Below are positions 1 through 7,521 of a stretch of DNA of 64,000 nt, piece after piece. The DNA comes from Pelosinus fermentans JBW45. GTDB lineage: Bacteria; Bacillota; Negativicutes; DSM-13327. A program made the position numbers and the translations under genes. Each line of letters opens with the position of its first letter. Position 1 is the first letter of the stretch. Under the pieces are notes generated by a model. That model worked only from the letters and a program-made list of their open reading frames with translations. It made no database searches and was not told the DNA's origin. The DNA lies in the NCBI RefSeq assembly GCF_000271665.2, contig NZ_CP010978.1, positions 3,068,501-3,132,500 of the forward strand, written 5' to 3'.

Positions 1-46
1 GTATAGTCACAATGACTATTGTACTATATTACATCTGATGTGTCAA
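1..46 (-). promoter_or_regulatory. Outward-facing sigma-A promoter with overlapping palindromic operator
   Basis: On the minus strand TTGACA (46-41) and TACAAT (23-18) are separated by exactly 17 bases. A 17-base inverted repeat, ATAGTCA-CAA-TGACTAT on the plus strand (3-19), abuts and overlaps the -10 element and the expected start of transcription. It would drive a gene lying to the left of the window. Overlap of a dyad with the start region is typical of a repressor site; the regulator is not identifiable here. Confidence 0.6.
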
Positions 47-163
47 CTGTTTTTTTTGGAATGCCACATGGATTTCATTTTCTACCAGCTACATTCCTTA
101 GCCACAGATATTATTATAGCACATAACCTTTTATTGTCAAGTACTTTCGTAAATTAGATTTTC

Positions 164-526
164 TTATTGCCCTAAAACTTTCTTAATTGTTTCAATGACT
201 TGAGTATTATCAAAAGGCTTTACAATGAAATCTGATGCACCGGCATTAATCGCATCCGTAATAATCGATCTTTGCCCAAGCGCAGTGACCATTACAATTC
301 TAACCAAAGGATTTTCCTCAAAAATATGTTTGACTGCTTCTATTCCATCCATTTTAGGCATGGTAATATCCATCGTTATTAGATCAGGTTTATGATGCCG
401 ATAAAGTTGCACCGCTTCCATGCCATCCCCAGCTTCACCAACTATCTCATGACCATTATCAATCAATACTTTTTTTAGCATCATGCGCATAAAAGCAGAA
501 TCATCACAGACTAATATTCTTGCCAC
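164..526 (-). CDS. cheY: CheY-like single-domain response regulator
   Basis: A 120-residue stand-alone receiver domain with no output domain. The acidic pair D8-D9, the phosphoacceptor D53 (in MDITMPKMDG), T81 and K103 (in VKPF) are all present, so it should be phosphorylated by a histidine kinase. The length and the opening MARILVCDDSAFMR fit chemotaxis CheY or the closely related stand-alone receivers of Firmicutes. No kinase or other chemotaxis gene is adjacent, so the partner is unknown. A weak GAGG stretch lies upstream. It is co-directional with the next gene, 64 bases away, and the two may be co-transcribed. Confidence 0.85.
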   Translation of the reverse strand: MARILVCDDSAFMRMMLKKVLIDNGHEIVGEAGDGMEAVQLYRHHKPDLITMDITMPKMDGIEAVKHIFEENPLVRIVMVTALGQRSIITDAINAGASDFIVKPFDNTQVIETIKKVLGQ

Positions 527-590
527 TTAAATTCAAACCTCCTACAATTAACAACTATCATATCTAGTTTTTTCTTTACATAACTCCATC

Positions 591-1253
591 TTAATTTAAT
601 TGTATTCTTATCTTTTCCAATTCCGTTGCCAAATGACTTGCAACAAGTTTTTGTAAGTCAGCTAAATCTTTTGTATCAAAAATAGCTAATATGATTGGGG
701 TTCCCTTTATACGCGTCTCTCCAAAAAATTCATCTCTAAATACGTTGTAATAAATAGTTAGATTACTTTCCAAGTCAAAATCGCTATAATCAACGATGAT
801 ATAGGAGCCATTAATCACTTTTACAGGCTCATCTGGTTTTATAAATAACTCAAATCCGAGTAAAGTCTGAGGCAAGTCTTCTTTGTACGACCAATCCATT
901 ATTTTCTTTTCATGAACGATACTCTCTACATTTTCTCTAGTGAAAAAATTTAATTGGGATAAGACGCCTTCTAGTCGCTGAATTAATAATTTTTCTAGTT
1001 GTTGTATATCTCCAACAATAAAATTTACATCAAAATATTCAATTAGACCGATCACTACACGAGCAAAATATTCTTTTGTCGCTTGATCATATAATACGGA
1101 AAAGCTTTTATGTTCTCCTTTATTTTGATACATAAATATACAATACTGTGTATCACGTTTCTCCAACTCAATTAATAGTGTAAATTTTCCAAACTCCTTC
1201 GGTAATTTCTTTAATAATTCCCATTCGTCTACTTCTGCTATGATTTTTTCCAT
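591..1253 (-). CDS. Conserved-looking protein of unknown function, 220 aa
   Basis: I do not recognise the family. The start chosen is the ATG at 1253 (MEKIIAEVDEWELL), which has GAAAGG about 11 bases upstream; an in-frame TTG at 1262 is too close to that site. The protein is soluble by inspection: no signal peptide and no long hydrophobic segment. It reads as alternating helices and beta strands, with a second half (from about residue 125) rich in aromatic and acidic residues. It precedes the CheY-like gene on the same strand, so a role in the same signalling path is possible, but that is only a context guess. Confidence 0.6.
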   Translation of the reverse strand: MEKIIAEVDEWELLKKLPKEFGKFTLLIELEKRDTQYCIFMYQNKGEHKSFSVLYDQATKEYFARVVIGLIEYFDVNFIVGDIQQLEKLLIQRLEGVLSQLNFFTRENVESIVHEKKIMDWSYKEDLPQTLLGFELFIKPDEPVKVINGSYIIVDYSDFDLESNLTIYYNVFRDEFFGETRIKGTPIILAIFDTKDLADLQKLVASHLATELEKIRIQLN

Positions 1254-1389
1254 ATATAACAATACCTTTCACTCTGGACTACTCTTACATATTCTGTATT
1301 CATACTTAAAAACCTGCTGCTTTATCACCAAATATAATAAAAATGAATATCATGTGATAACTCAATCAAATCGATTAGGAGGGAAATCT

Positions 1390-2460
1390 ATGAAACGCAG
1401 CATAAAAATCATAACAATAGCATTACTGGTACTCTTCATGACTGCCTGCAGCCAAAATCCGACAACACACGATACAGCAAACAACGGTCCTGCTTGGGCA
1501 CCAGCAGTATCACCATTGCCTCAAGAAACAGTTGTCAAAGTGGGTATGAAACAAGTTGTATCCGATGCAGGTATACTGATTGGCACGGCTAAGAACTATT
1601 ACAAAGATCTGGGCATTAAAATCGAACCGGTACAATTCAACACTGGACAGGAAATGATCAACCAATTAGCTGCCGGGCAACTTGATGTAGGCGCTACCGT
1701 TACATCTTCAGGATTATTTAACGCCATGTCTCGTGATATTCCTATAAAAATCGTTGCTGATAAAGGTATCAACCTCCCCGGGCAAGGCTATTATCGTCTT
1801 GTAATCCGCAAGGATCTAACAGATACGATAAAAGATTATAAAGATCTGCGAAATAAAAAAATTGCCATTGTTGGTACGGCCTCTCTTGATGAAATTGCAT
1901 TATCTAGAGTGCTACAAAAAGGAGCATTAACTATAAATGACGTTGATGTTCAGGTAATCCGCTCTTTTCCCGATATGCTGGTATCCCTCGGTAATAAGAG
2001 CATTGATGCAGCTATGATCATCGAACCTTTTGTCACTCTTAGCATAAACAAAGATTTGGCTGATCCATGGAAAGACCCTGTGGATTATGATCCCGATGCC
2101 CAAACAGCCTTGTTAGTCTATGGAACAAGTATGACAAAAAACCCCACTGTAGCTAACCGTTTTATGACCGCTTACATACAGTCATTAAGAGACTACAATG
2201 ATGGTTTTGTAAAAAATAAAAATAGAACTGAGATCATTGATATTCTCTGTAAGTACTCAGTAATTAAAGACCCTGCTTTATATGAAAAAATGTTTCCCAC
2301 AGGCTTAAATCCGAATGGGTATATTCGTACAAAAGGCATTCTCTTGGATTTAGATTGGTATAAGGAAAACAACTTATTAAAATCAGATATAAAGTATGAA
2401 GATGCCGTAGATAATCAATATGTCGATTTTGCAGTAAAAACCTTAGGAACATATCAATAA
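1390..2460 (+). CDS. ABC transporter substrate-binding lipoprotein (NMT1/SsuA class)
   Basis: A 356-residue extracytoplasmic binding protein for an importer of the nitrate/sulfonate/taurine/pyrimidine-precursor class. The ATG at 1390 follows AGGAGGG by 6 bases; longer in-frame starts upstream have no ribosome site. The N-terminus (MKRSIKII...) is a lipoprotein signal with lipobox FMTAC, Cys at about residue 20. The mature part has the NMT1/THI5-like pattern: a VKVGM opening strand, GQEMINQLAAGQLDVGATV in the first lobe, and DAAMIIEPF in the second. It is the first gene of a three-gene operon with a permease and an ATPase. The substrate cannot be deduced; no riboswitch was recognised in the 127-base leader. 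Confidence 0.85.
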   Translation: MKRSIKIITIALLVLFMTACSQNPTTHDTANNGPAWAPAVSPLPQETVVKVGMKQVVSDAGILIGTAKNYYKDLGIKIEPVQFNTGQEMINQLAAGQLDVGATVTSSGLFNAMSRDIPIKIVADKGINLPGQGYYRLVIRKDLTDTIKDYKDLRNKKIAIVGTASLDEIALSRVLQKGALTINDVDVQVIRSFPDMLVSLGNKSIDAAMIIEPFVTLSINKDLADPWKDPVDYDPDAQTALLVYGTSMTKNPTVANRFMTAYIQSLRDYNDGFVKNKNRTEIIDILCKYSVIKDPALYEKMFPTGLNPNGYIRTKGILLDLDWYKENNLLKSDIKYEDAVDNQYVDFAVKTLGTYQ

Positions 2461-2489
2461 TATAAACCTTAGCGCTTGGAGATGATAGC

Positions 2490-3263
2490 ATGATAAAGCA
2501 AGAATATTCTTCGTTACTCATTCGAATACTGTCCATATTATCCCCATTGAGCATTCTCATTCTCTGGGAGGTCATGGCTCGTGTTCATATTATTGATACC
2601 CGTTTATTATCCAGCCCCAGCCTAATACTACATGCTTTCATTCCGCTTTTGTTGTCTGGTGAGTTATTATATAACACTGCCGTTAGTGTACAACGAGTGA
2701 TATGGGGTTTTCTAGCTGGTTCTGCCCCTGGCATAGTATTGGGTATTGGTATGGGGTTATCTCCTCTAATCCGTTCAGCTTTTGAACCGATGATTGCTGC
2801 CACATACCCGATTCCCAAACTAGCTCTAATGCCTCTAATTCTATTAGTGTTTGGACTGGGCGAAACTTCTAAAATTTTCACAATTGCAATTGGTGTTTTT
2901 TATTTAGTTGTAATTAACACTATGGCTGGGGTATTAAGTATCGATAAAATTTATTTAGATGTAGCACAAAATTTTGGCGCCAACCGTAAAAATTTTTATC
3001 TTACCGTTGCTCTTCCCGGTGCTCTTCCGATGATCTTTGCAGGGTTGAAACTCGGTATGGGTATGGCTTTAATTCTAATTGTAGCAGCCGAACTTTCTGC
3101 TGCAAAAGCCGGGGTCGGCTGGATGATATGGCGAGCCTATGACATGTTTGCCATCGAGCAAATGTTTATAGCACTTATCACACTATCCCTTCTTGGCTAT
3201 GTATTTTCTTTACTCCTTGATATGTTGGAAAATTGGGTTCTTCCATGGAAAAAACAAGTCTAA
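2490..3263 (+). CDS. ABC transporter permease (SsuC/TauC family)
   Basis: A 257-residue integral membrane permease with about six hydrophobic segments. The cytoplasmic EAA-type loop is visible as DVAQNFGANRKNFYLTVALP at about residues 152-171, the surface that contacts the ATPase. GGAGAT lies 8 bases before the ATG. It sits 29 bases after the binding-protein gene and 17 bases before the ATPase gene, so the three form one operon. Length and pattern match the BPD_transp_1 permeases of sulfonate, taurine and nitrate importers. Specificity is unknown. Confidence 0.88.
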   Translation: MIKQEYSSLLIRILSILSPLSILILWEVMARVHIIDTRLLSSPSLILHAFIPLLLSGELLYNTAVSVQRVIWGFLAGSAPGIVLGIGMGLSPLIRSAFEPMIAATYPIPKLALMPLILLVFGLGETSKIFTIAIGVFYLVVINTMAGVLSIDKIYLDVAQNFGANRKNFYLTVALPGALPMIFAGLKLGMGMALILIVAAELSAAKAGVGWMIWRAYDMFAIEQMFIALITLSLLGYVFSLLLDMLENWVLPWKKQV

Positions 3264-3280
3264 TAAAGGAGATGCATATA

Positions 3281-4075
3281 ATGGCCTATGAGAAAGAAAG
3301 CATCTCAGTCTCAAATCTCAGTAAAATTTTTAATACGAATTCTGGTCAAATCACAGCCTTACAAGATATTTCACTATCCATCGGCGAGGGAGAATTTTTC
3401 TGCATTGTAGGACCTAGCGGTTGTGGTAAAACAACGCTACTCCGCATACTAGCAGGATTGGATAGTTCTTCAGGCGGCACTATCACTATCAAGCCAACCA
3501 ATATAGATCGTCCTATCAATTCTATGGTTTTTCAAGAACAATCGATTTTCCCCTGGATGACAGTGCTCGATAATGTTTCATACGGATTACGCATGCGCAA
3601 TATACCCAAAAAGGAACGGTATGAAATAGCCAGGCATTATATAGAAATGATTGGTCTCAGTAAATTTACTCACGCCTATCCCTCCCAACTATCTGGTGGT
3701 ATGAAGCAGCGAGTCAGCGTAGCTCGCGCTTTTGCTAACGATCCTGAAATCCTATTAATGGATGAACCCTTTGGAGCACTTGATGAACAAAATCGCATCC
3801 TCCTACAACATGAATTATTAAGAATCTGGGAAGAAACAAGGAAAACGACGGTTTTCATCACCCATAGTATCGATGAAGCCTTATGTTTAGGAGATCGAAT
3901 CATGGTAATGAGTGCCAATCCAGGCATGATTAAAACGATCGTTAATAACGATCTCCCCCGACCTCGAAAGATATCTGAAATACGCACTTCACTACAATAC
4001 AACCAATTATTCCAGTCGATTTGGCTGATTCTAAGAGATGAAGTAACAAATAGTAAAAATAATTCTTTCACATAA
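3281..4075 (+). CDS. ABC transporter ATP-binding protein (SsuB/TauB family)
   Basis: A 264-residue nucleotide-binding subunit that powers the importer encoded by the two preceding genes. Walker A is GPSGCGKTT, the Q-loop is FQEQSIFPWMT, the signature is LSGGMKQR, and Walker B with the D-loop is ILLMDEPFGALD, followed by the switch His in FITHS. The ATG at 3281 is preceded by AAAGGAG at 9-base spacing; an ATG further upstream overlaps the permease and lacks a ribosome site. The FPWMT Q-loop is typical of the taurine/nitrate/sulfonate subgroup. The gene ends just before a rho-independent terminator. Confidence 0.9.
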   Translation: MAYEKESISVSNLSKIFNTNSGQITALQDISLSIGEGEFFCIVGPSGCGKTTLLRILAGLDSSSGGTITIKPTNIDRPINSMVFQEQSIFPWMTVLDNVSYGLRMRNIPKKERYEIARHYIEMIGLSKFTHAYPSQLSGGMKQRVSVARAFANDPEILLMDEPFGALDEQNRILLQHELLRIWEETRKTTVFITHSIDEALCLGDRIMVMSANPGMIKTIVNNDLPRPRKISEIRTSLQYNQLFQSIWLILRDEVTNSKNNSFT

Positions 4076-4079
4076 AGAA

Positions 4080-4120
4080 AAAAGCAACCACAAATTTAGT
4101 GAGTTGCTTTTCACTTGTAA
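4080..4120 (+). terminator. Terminator of the ABC importer operon
   Basis: AAAAGCAAC (4080-4088) pairs with GTTGCTTTT (4103-4111) across a 14-base loop, directly after the ATPase stop codon. Confidence 0.65.
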
Positions 4121-4142
4121 CGAAAAATTTGAATAAACTTAA

Positions 4143-4171
4143 AAACGACACGATAAAATATCGTGTCGTTT
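4143..4171 (-). terminator. Terminator of the tRNA cluster
   Basis: A perfect 12-base stem, AAACGACACGAT (4143-4154) with ATCGTGTCGTTT (4160-4171), followed on the minus strand by a run of T. It lies just beyond the 3' end of tRNA-Trp. Confidence 0.75.
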
Positions 4172-4180
4172 GCAAATTTC

Positions 4181-4256
4181 TGGCAGGGGCAGAAGGACTT
4201 GAACCCTCAACCAACGGTTTTGGAGACCGCTACTCTACCAATTGAGCTATACCCCT
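4181..4256 (-). tRNA. trnW: tRNA-Trp (anticodon CCA)
   Basis: A 76-base gene with encoded 3' CCA. The acceptor stem AGGGGTA pairs with TGCCCCT, and the anticodon loop is TCTCCAAA with anticodon CCA. It is the last gene of a Trp-Gly-Asp cluster as transcribed (Asp, Gly, Trp). Confidence 0.93.
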
Positions 4257-4257
4257 A

Positions 4258-4332
4258 TGGAGCGGGAAACGAGATTCGAACTCGCGACCCTCGCCTTGGC
4301 AAGGCGATGCTCTACCGCTGAGCTATCCCCGC
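4258..4332 (-). tRNA. trnG: tRNA-Gly (anticodon GCC)
   Basis: A 75-base gene with encoded CCA. The acceptor GCGGGGA pairs with TTCCCGC, and the anticodon stem-loop CGCCT-TGCCAAG-GCG carries GCC. It is separated from tRNA-Trp by one base. Confidence 0.93.
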
Positions 4333-4339
4333 ATAATAA

Positions 4340-4415
4340 TGGCGACCCAGATCGGATTTGAACCGACGACCTCCGCCGTGACAGGGCGGCATTCTAACCG
4401 CTAAACTACTGGGCC
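4340..4415 (-). tRNA. trnD: tRNA-Asp (anticodon GTC)
   Basis: A 76-base gene with encoded CCA. The acceptor GGCCCAG pairs with CTGGGTC, and the loop CTGTCAC carries anticodon GTC. It is the first gene of the cluster. Confidence 0.93.
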
Positions 4416-4444
4416 ACATTGTCGTGTCATTCACCGACTTAATT

Positions 4445-4473
4445 ATAATAACACAACTTTATCTTAAATACAA
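4445..4473 (-). promoter_or_regulatory. Promoter of the Asp-Gly-Trp tRNA cluster
   Basis: On the minus strand TTGTAT (4473-4468) and TATTAT (4450-4445) are 17 bases apart, about 30 bases upstream of tRNA-Asp. The region is very AT-rich. Confidence 0.55.
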
Positions 4474-4535
4474 GAGTTTTTAATGAATTATGTTAATTTC
4501 TTTTTATGATTCTATGATTATAATGTACTAATTAT

Positions 4536-5108
4536 TTATAATTTTCGGCTGCCACGTTTTGTTATTGGCAGATTTTGAGCACATGAAGGACAGTCTTCCG
4601 ATTGATAGGTTTTTACATCCAGATGCAACAAAGCTTGATGAGGTACACCAAAATCCGCTTTACCCCCGCTGCGATCTACTAATATACCTACACCTACAGG
4701 AATCCCGCCATGTTCTCTAACAACATCAAGAACTTCTTGTACTGAACCACCTGTTGTAATAATATCTTCTACAATTAATACTCGTTCACCAGGCTGAATA
4801 ACAAATCCTCGCCGCAAAGTCATTTTTCCATTTTCCCGCTCGGTAAAAATCGCACGAGTTCCTAAGTTCTTCCCTACTTCATGAGCTAATAAAATTCCAC
4901 CAGTAACAGGACCGATTACTAATTCCACCTGATCTTGAACAAATCTTTCTGCCAACGCCTTGCATAATTTAGCTGTATGCTCTGGATATTGCAATACTTG
5001 AAATTTTTCTACATATTGTGGGCTATGTAAACCAGAAGTCAATAGGAAATGACCTTCCAGGATGGCACCCGTATCGATAAATAACTGCTTTACTTCTTCT
5101 TCCTTCAT
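4536..5108 (-). CDS. pyrE: Orotate phosphoribosyltransferase
   Basis: It transfers phosphoribose from PRPP to orotate, giving OMP, the fifth step of UMP synthesis in the cytoplasm. The 190-residue protein carries the PRPP-binding motif VLIVEDIITTGGSV at about residues 109-122 and an opening of the Thermus-type PyrE subgroup (TGAILEGHFLLTSGLHS). A short CPSC pair near the C-terminus is common in this subgroup. It is the last gene of the pyr operon; its ATG overlaps the pyrF stop by four bases (ATGA), which indicates translational coupling. No clear terminator is visible before the tRNA promoter, so read-through into the tRNA cluster is possible. Confidence 0.95.
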   Translation of the reverse strand: MKEEEVKQLFIDTGAILEGHFLLTSGLHSPQYVEKFQVLQYPEHTAKLCKALAERFVQDQVELVIGPVTGGILLAHEVGKNLGTRAIFTERENGKMTLRRGFVIQPGERVLIVEDIITTGGSVQEVLDVVREHGGIPVGVGILVDRSGGKADFGVPHQALLHLDVKTYQSEDCPSCAQNLPITKRGSRKL

Positions 5109-5824
5109 GCTCGTTCCCTCATTTCTTGTAAAATGTCTTTCACAGCCTGCCTTGGATTTGCCGCAGCAGTAATAGGCCTACCGATCACCAAATGATGCGC
5201 ACCATTTTTCAAAGCTCTTGCTGGCGTAGCAATGCGGCTTTGATCATCAATCGCTGCACCATTAGGTCTTATGCCAGGTGTAACAATGATAAACTCATTA
5301 CCACATACAGCCTGAATTTGCGCAGCTTCCTGAGGAGAGGCCACCACTCCATCCATTCCTGCTTTTTGAGCTAATTGAGATAAATGAATCACCTGCTGCG
5401 ACAAATTCGCATTATATCCAAGGGCTGACCATTCATCCGCATTCATACTCGTTAAAACTGTCACGGCAATCAATTTCGGACGCTGCACCTGCATCTCATC
5501 GGCTTTGTTTTTTACCGCTCTTGCTGCCGCTTGCATCATAGCAAATCCGCCTGAAGCATGAACATTAAGCATAGTTGCACCTAACTGCGTTAGAGTCGCC
5601 AATCCTTGTCCTACTGTATTTGGTATATCATGCAGCTTTAAATCTAAAAATATATCTTTATTCTGCTGACGCAGATAGGTAATTACTTGGCTTCCTACAC
5701 TATAAAAAAGTTCCATACCAACTTTATAATAGCTCACGCTATCCCCTAATTGTTCCACAAGTTGTTGTACGGTCTCCATGTTATGTACATCCAAGGCTAC
5801 TATTAAGCGCTGATCACAACTCAT
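5105..5824 (-). CDS. pyrF: Orotidine-5'-phosphate decarboxylase
   Basis: It decarboxylates OMP to UMP, the last step of the pathway. The 239-residue TIM-barrel protein has the catalytic DxKxxD signature in FLDLKLHDIPNT at about residues 60-71, the N-terminal strand LIVALDV, and the phosphate-gripper region VTPGIRPNG near residue 183-191. The ATG at 5824 is preceded by GGAAGTGA. It begins 17 bases after the pyrD stop codon and overlaps pyrE by four bases. Confidence 0.95.
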   Translation of the reverse strand: MSCDQRLIVALDVHNMETVQQLVEQLGDSVSYYKVGMELFYSVGSQVITYLRQQNKDIFLDLKLHDIPNTVGQGLATLTQLGATMLNVHASGGFAMMQAAARAVKNKADEMQVQRPKLIAVTVLTSMNADEWSALGYNANLSQQVIHLSQLAQKAGMDGVVASPQEAAQIQAVCGNEFIIVTPGIRPNGAAIDDQSRIATPARALKNGAHHLVIGRPITAAANPRQAVKDILQEMRERA

Positions 5825-5841
5825 TCATTCACTTCCAATAC

Positions 5842-6765
5842 TTATAGATTCACTTTACCTATCAGTTCATTTACATGAGATAAACCACGCTGTTTTATAT
5901 AGTCCTTCATCCCATCTGCCACAGAATGGGCAGCGCAAGGATTGATAAAGTTTGCTGTTCCCACCGCCACAGCACTAGCACCTGCCAGCATAAATTCAAT
6001 AGCATCTTCTGCTGTTACAATACCGCCCATACCAATAACCGGAACCTTTACTGCCCGAGCAACTTGCCATACCATGCGTACCGCGATCGGCTTCACCGCT
6101 GGTCCAGATAATCCTCCTACTACATTTCCTAGTACAGGACGCCATTTATAAATGTCAATCGACATACCTAATAAGGTATTAATAAGGGATATTGCATCGG
6201 CTCCAGCATCTTCTACAGACTGGGCCATAGCGACAATATCGGTTACATTCGGAGATAATTTTACGATCACCGGTAAATCGGTATTGCTTTTTACTTGTTT
6301 TACTACTGCTGAGGCACTATTACAGTTAGTACCAAAAGCTATTCCTCCCTCTTTTACGTTAGGGCAGGAGATATTGAGTTCTACCCCAGCAACATCAGCT
6401 ACATTGAGACGAGCAGCCAATTCACCATATTCTTCAACTGTATTGCCTGAAATGTTGACAATAACTGGTACATCATAATCTTTTAAGCGTGGCAATATCG
6501 TGGATAAAAATTCATCTACTCCCGGATTCTCCAAACCGATAGAATTTAACATACCAGCAGGAGTCTCGGCAATTCGCCGTCCCTGATTGCCGGACCTGGG
6601 CAATAGAGTTGTGCCTTTCACAACGACTGCACCAATTTTATTTAAGTTTACAAAATCTTTATATTCTAACCCAAAACCAAAAGTTCCAGATGCAGTCATA
6701 ACAGGTGTTTTCATTTTAATTCCTGCAATGGTTACGCCAAGCATATCACTATCTCCGATGCTCAT
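5842..6765 (-). CDS. pyrD: Dihydroorotate dehydrogenase class 1B, catalytic subunit
   Basis: It oxidises dihydroorotate to orotate, passing electrons through FMN to the PyrK subunit and on to NAD+. The 307-residue FMN TIM barrel has the class 1 active-site cysteine in [11 protein letters not shown] and the FMN phosphate-binding GMGGI. The start is the ATG at 6765, preceded by GGAGGTGATG and overlapping the pyrK stop by four bases; a much longer in-frame reading upstream merely runs inside pyrK. Pairing with pyrK identifies it as the NAD-dependent 1B type, common in Firmicutes. Confidence 0.95.
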   Translation of the reverse strand: MSIGDSDMLGVTIAGIKMKTPVMTASGTFGFGLEYKDFVNLNKIGAVVVKGTTLLPRSGNQGRRIAETPAGMLNSIGLENPGVDEFLSTILPRLKDYDVPVIVNISGNTVEEYGELAARLNVADVAGVELNISCPNVKEGGIAFGTNCNSASAVVKQVKSNTDLPVIVKLSPNVTDIVAMAQSVEDAGADAISLINTLLGMSIDIYKWRPVLGNVVGGLSGPAVKPIAVRMVWQVARAVKVPVIGMGGIVTAEDAIEFMLAGASAVAVGTANFINPCAAHSVADGMKDYIKQRGLSHVNELIGKVNL

Positions 6766-7520
6766 GACATCACCTCCTGTGCCCAAAAAACCGGACCATC
6801 TGTACAAACCTTTTTTCGCAATCCATCTTGCCCAGCACAAGTGCAGGATAAACAACCACCAATACCACAAGCCATATATTCTTCTAAAGATACTTGACAA
6901 GGGATATTATAGGTCTTAGCAACTTTCGCTACACCCTCCATCATAATCCTGGGGCCACAGGTGTAAATCACATCAAATGCACCACTTTTTAATACTTCTG
7001 GCAAAAGATCTAAAGTTACACCACAACTGCCTAATGTACCATCATCTGTAGTAATGTGGATCGCATCACACTTGTTATGAAACATATCCGCCCAGAACAT
7101 CTCTTCTTTGGTACGGCCGCCCATTAGTATTTCTGTAGGGCGCGGACATAAGGCGCCAGCTAAAAATAGTAGCGGCGCCAGTCCCATTCCCCCTCCAACC
7201 AATAGTGGACGTTGACCATGTATGACAAAGCCATTACCTAAAGGTCCCATACAATCCACAGAATCTTTGCTAGACAAAGCCGCCAAGCAAGCAGTACCTT
7301 GACCAACTACACGATATATGGTACTTACCGTACCAGCTATACGATCTGCGCTTGAAATACTAAGAGGACGGCGCAATAAAGGATAATAGGAATCCGCTAC
7401 CCTAACATGGAGAAATTGACCTGGTACAGCTTGCGCTGCAATTTCAGGTGCGTATAGCACTAACTCTTTGACGTTAACACCAATCTCTGTATTGCGCACA
7501 ATCCGGGCCTCAACCACCAT
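6762..7520 (-). CDS. pyrK: Dihydroorotate dehydrogenase electron transfer subunit
   Basis: An FAD and 2Fe-2S protein that links PyrD to NAD+. The 252-residue product has a ferredoxin-reductase fold: an FAD-binding RPLSIS motif, a nucleotide-binding [12 protein letters not shown], and a C-terminal cluster motif with four cysteines in [11 protein letters not shown] and VCTDGPVF. The start is uncertain. The ATG at 7520 begins one base after the carB stop, but GGAGGGG is 15 bases away from it; an in-frame TTG at 7529 has much better spacing (6 bases) and would overlap carB by eight bases. Confidence 0.92.
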   Translation of the reverse strand: MVVEARIVRNTEIGVNVKELVLYAPEIAAQAVPGQFLHVRVADSYYPLLRRPLSISSADRIAGTVSTIYRVVGQGTACLAALSSKDSVDCMGPLGNGFVIHGQRPLLVGGGMGLAPLLFLAGALCPRPTEILMGGRTKEEMFWADMFHNKCDAIHITTDDGTLGSCGVTLDLLPEVLKSGAFDVIYTCGPRIMMEGVAKVAKTYNIPCQVSLEEYMACGIGGCLSCTCAGQDGLRKKVCTDGPVFWAQEVMS

Positions 7521-7521
7521 C

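Noticed and set aside
1263-1389. Thiamine (TPP) riboswitch before the NMT1-type importer
   Set aside because: The conserved CTGAGA-type core of the TPP element is absent, so import of a thiamine precursor is not supported.
6766-6900. A longer pyrD with a 45-residue N-terminal extension
   Set aside because: The extension is the out-of-frame reading of pyrK; the ATG at 6765 has an ideal ribosome site.
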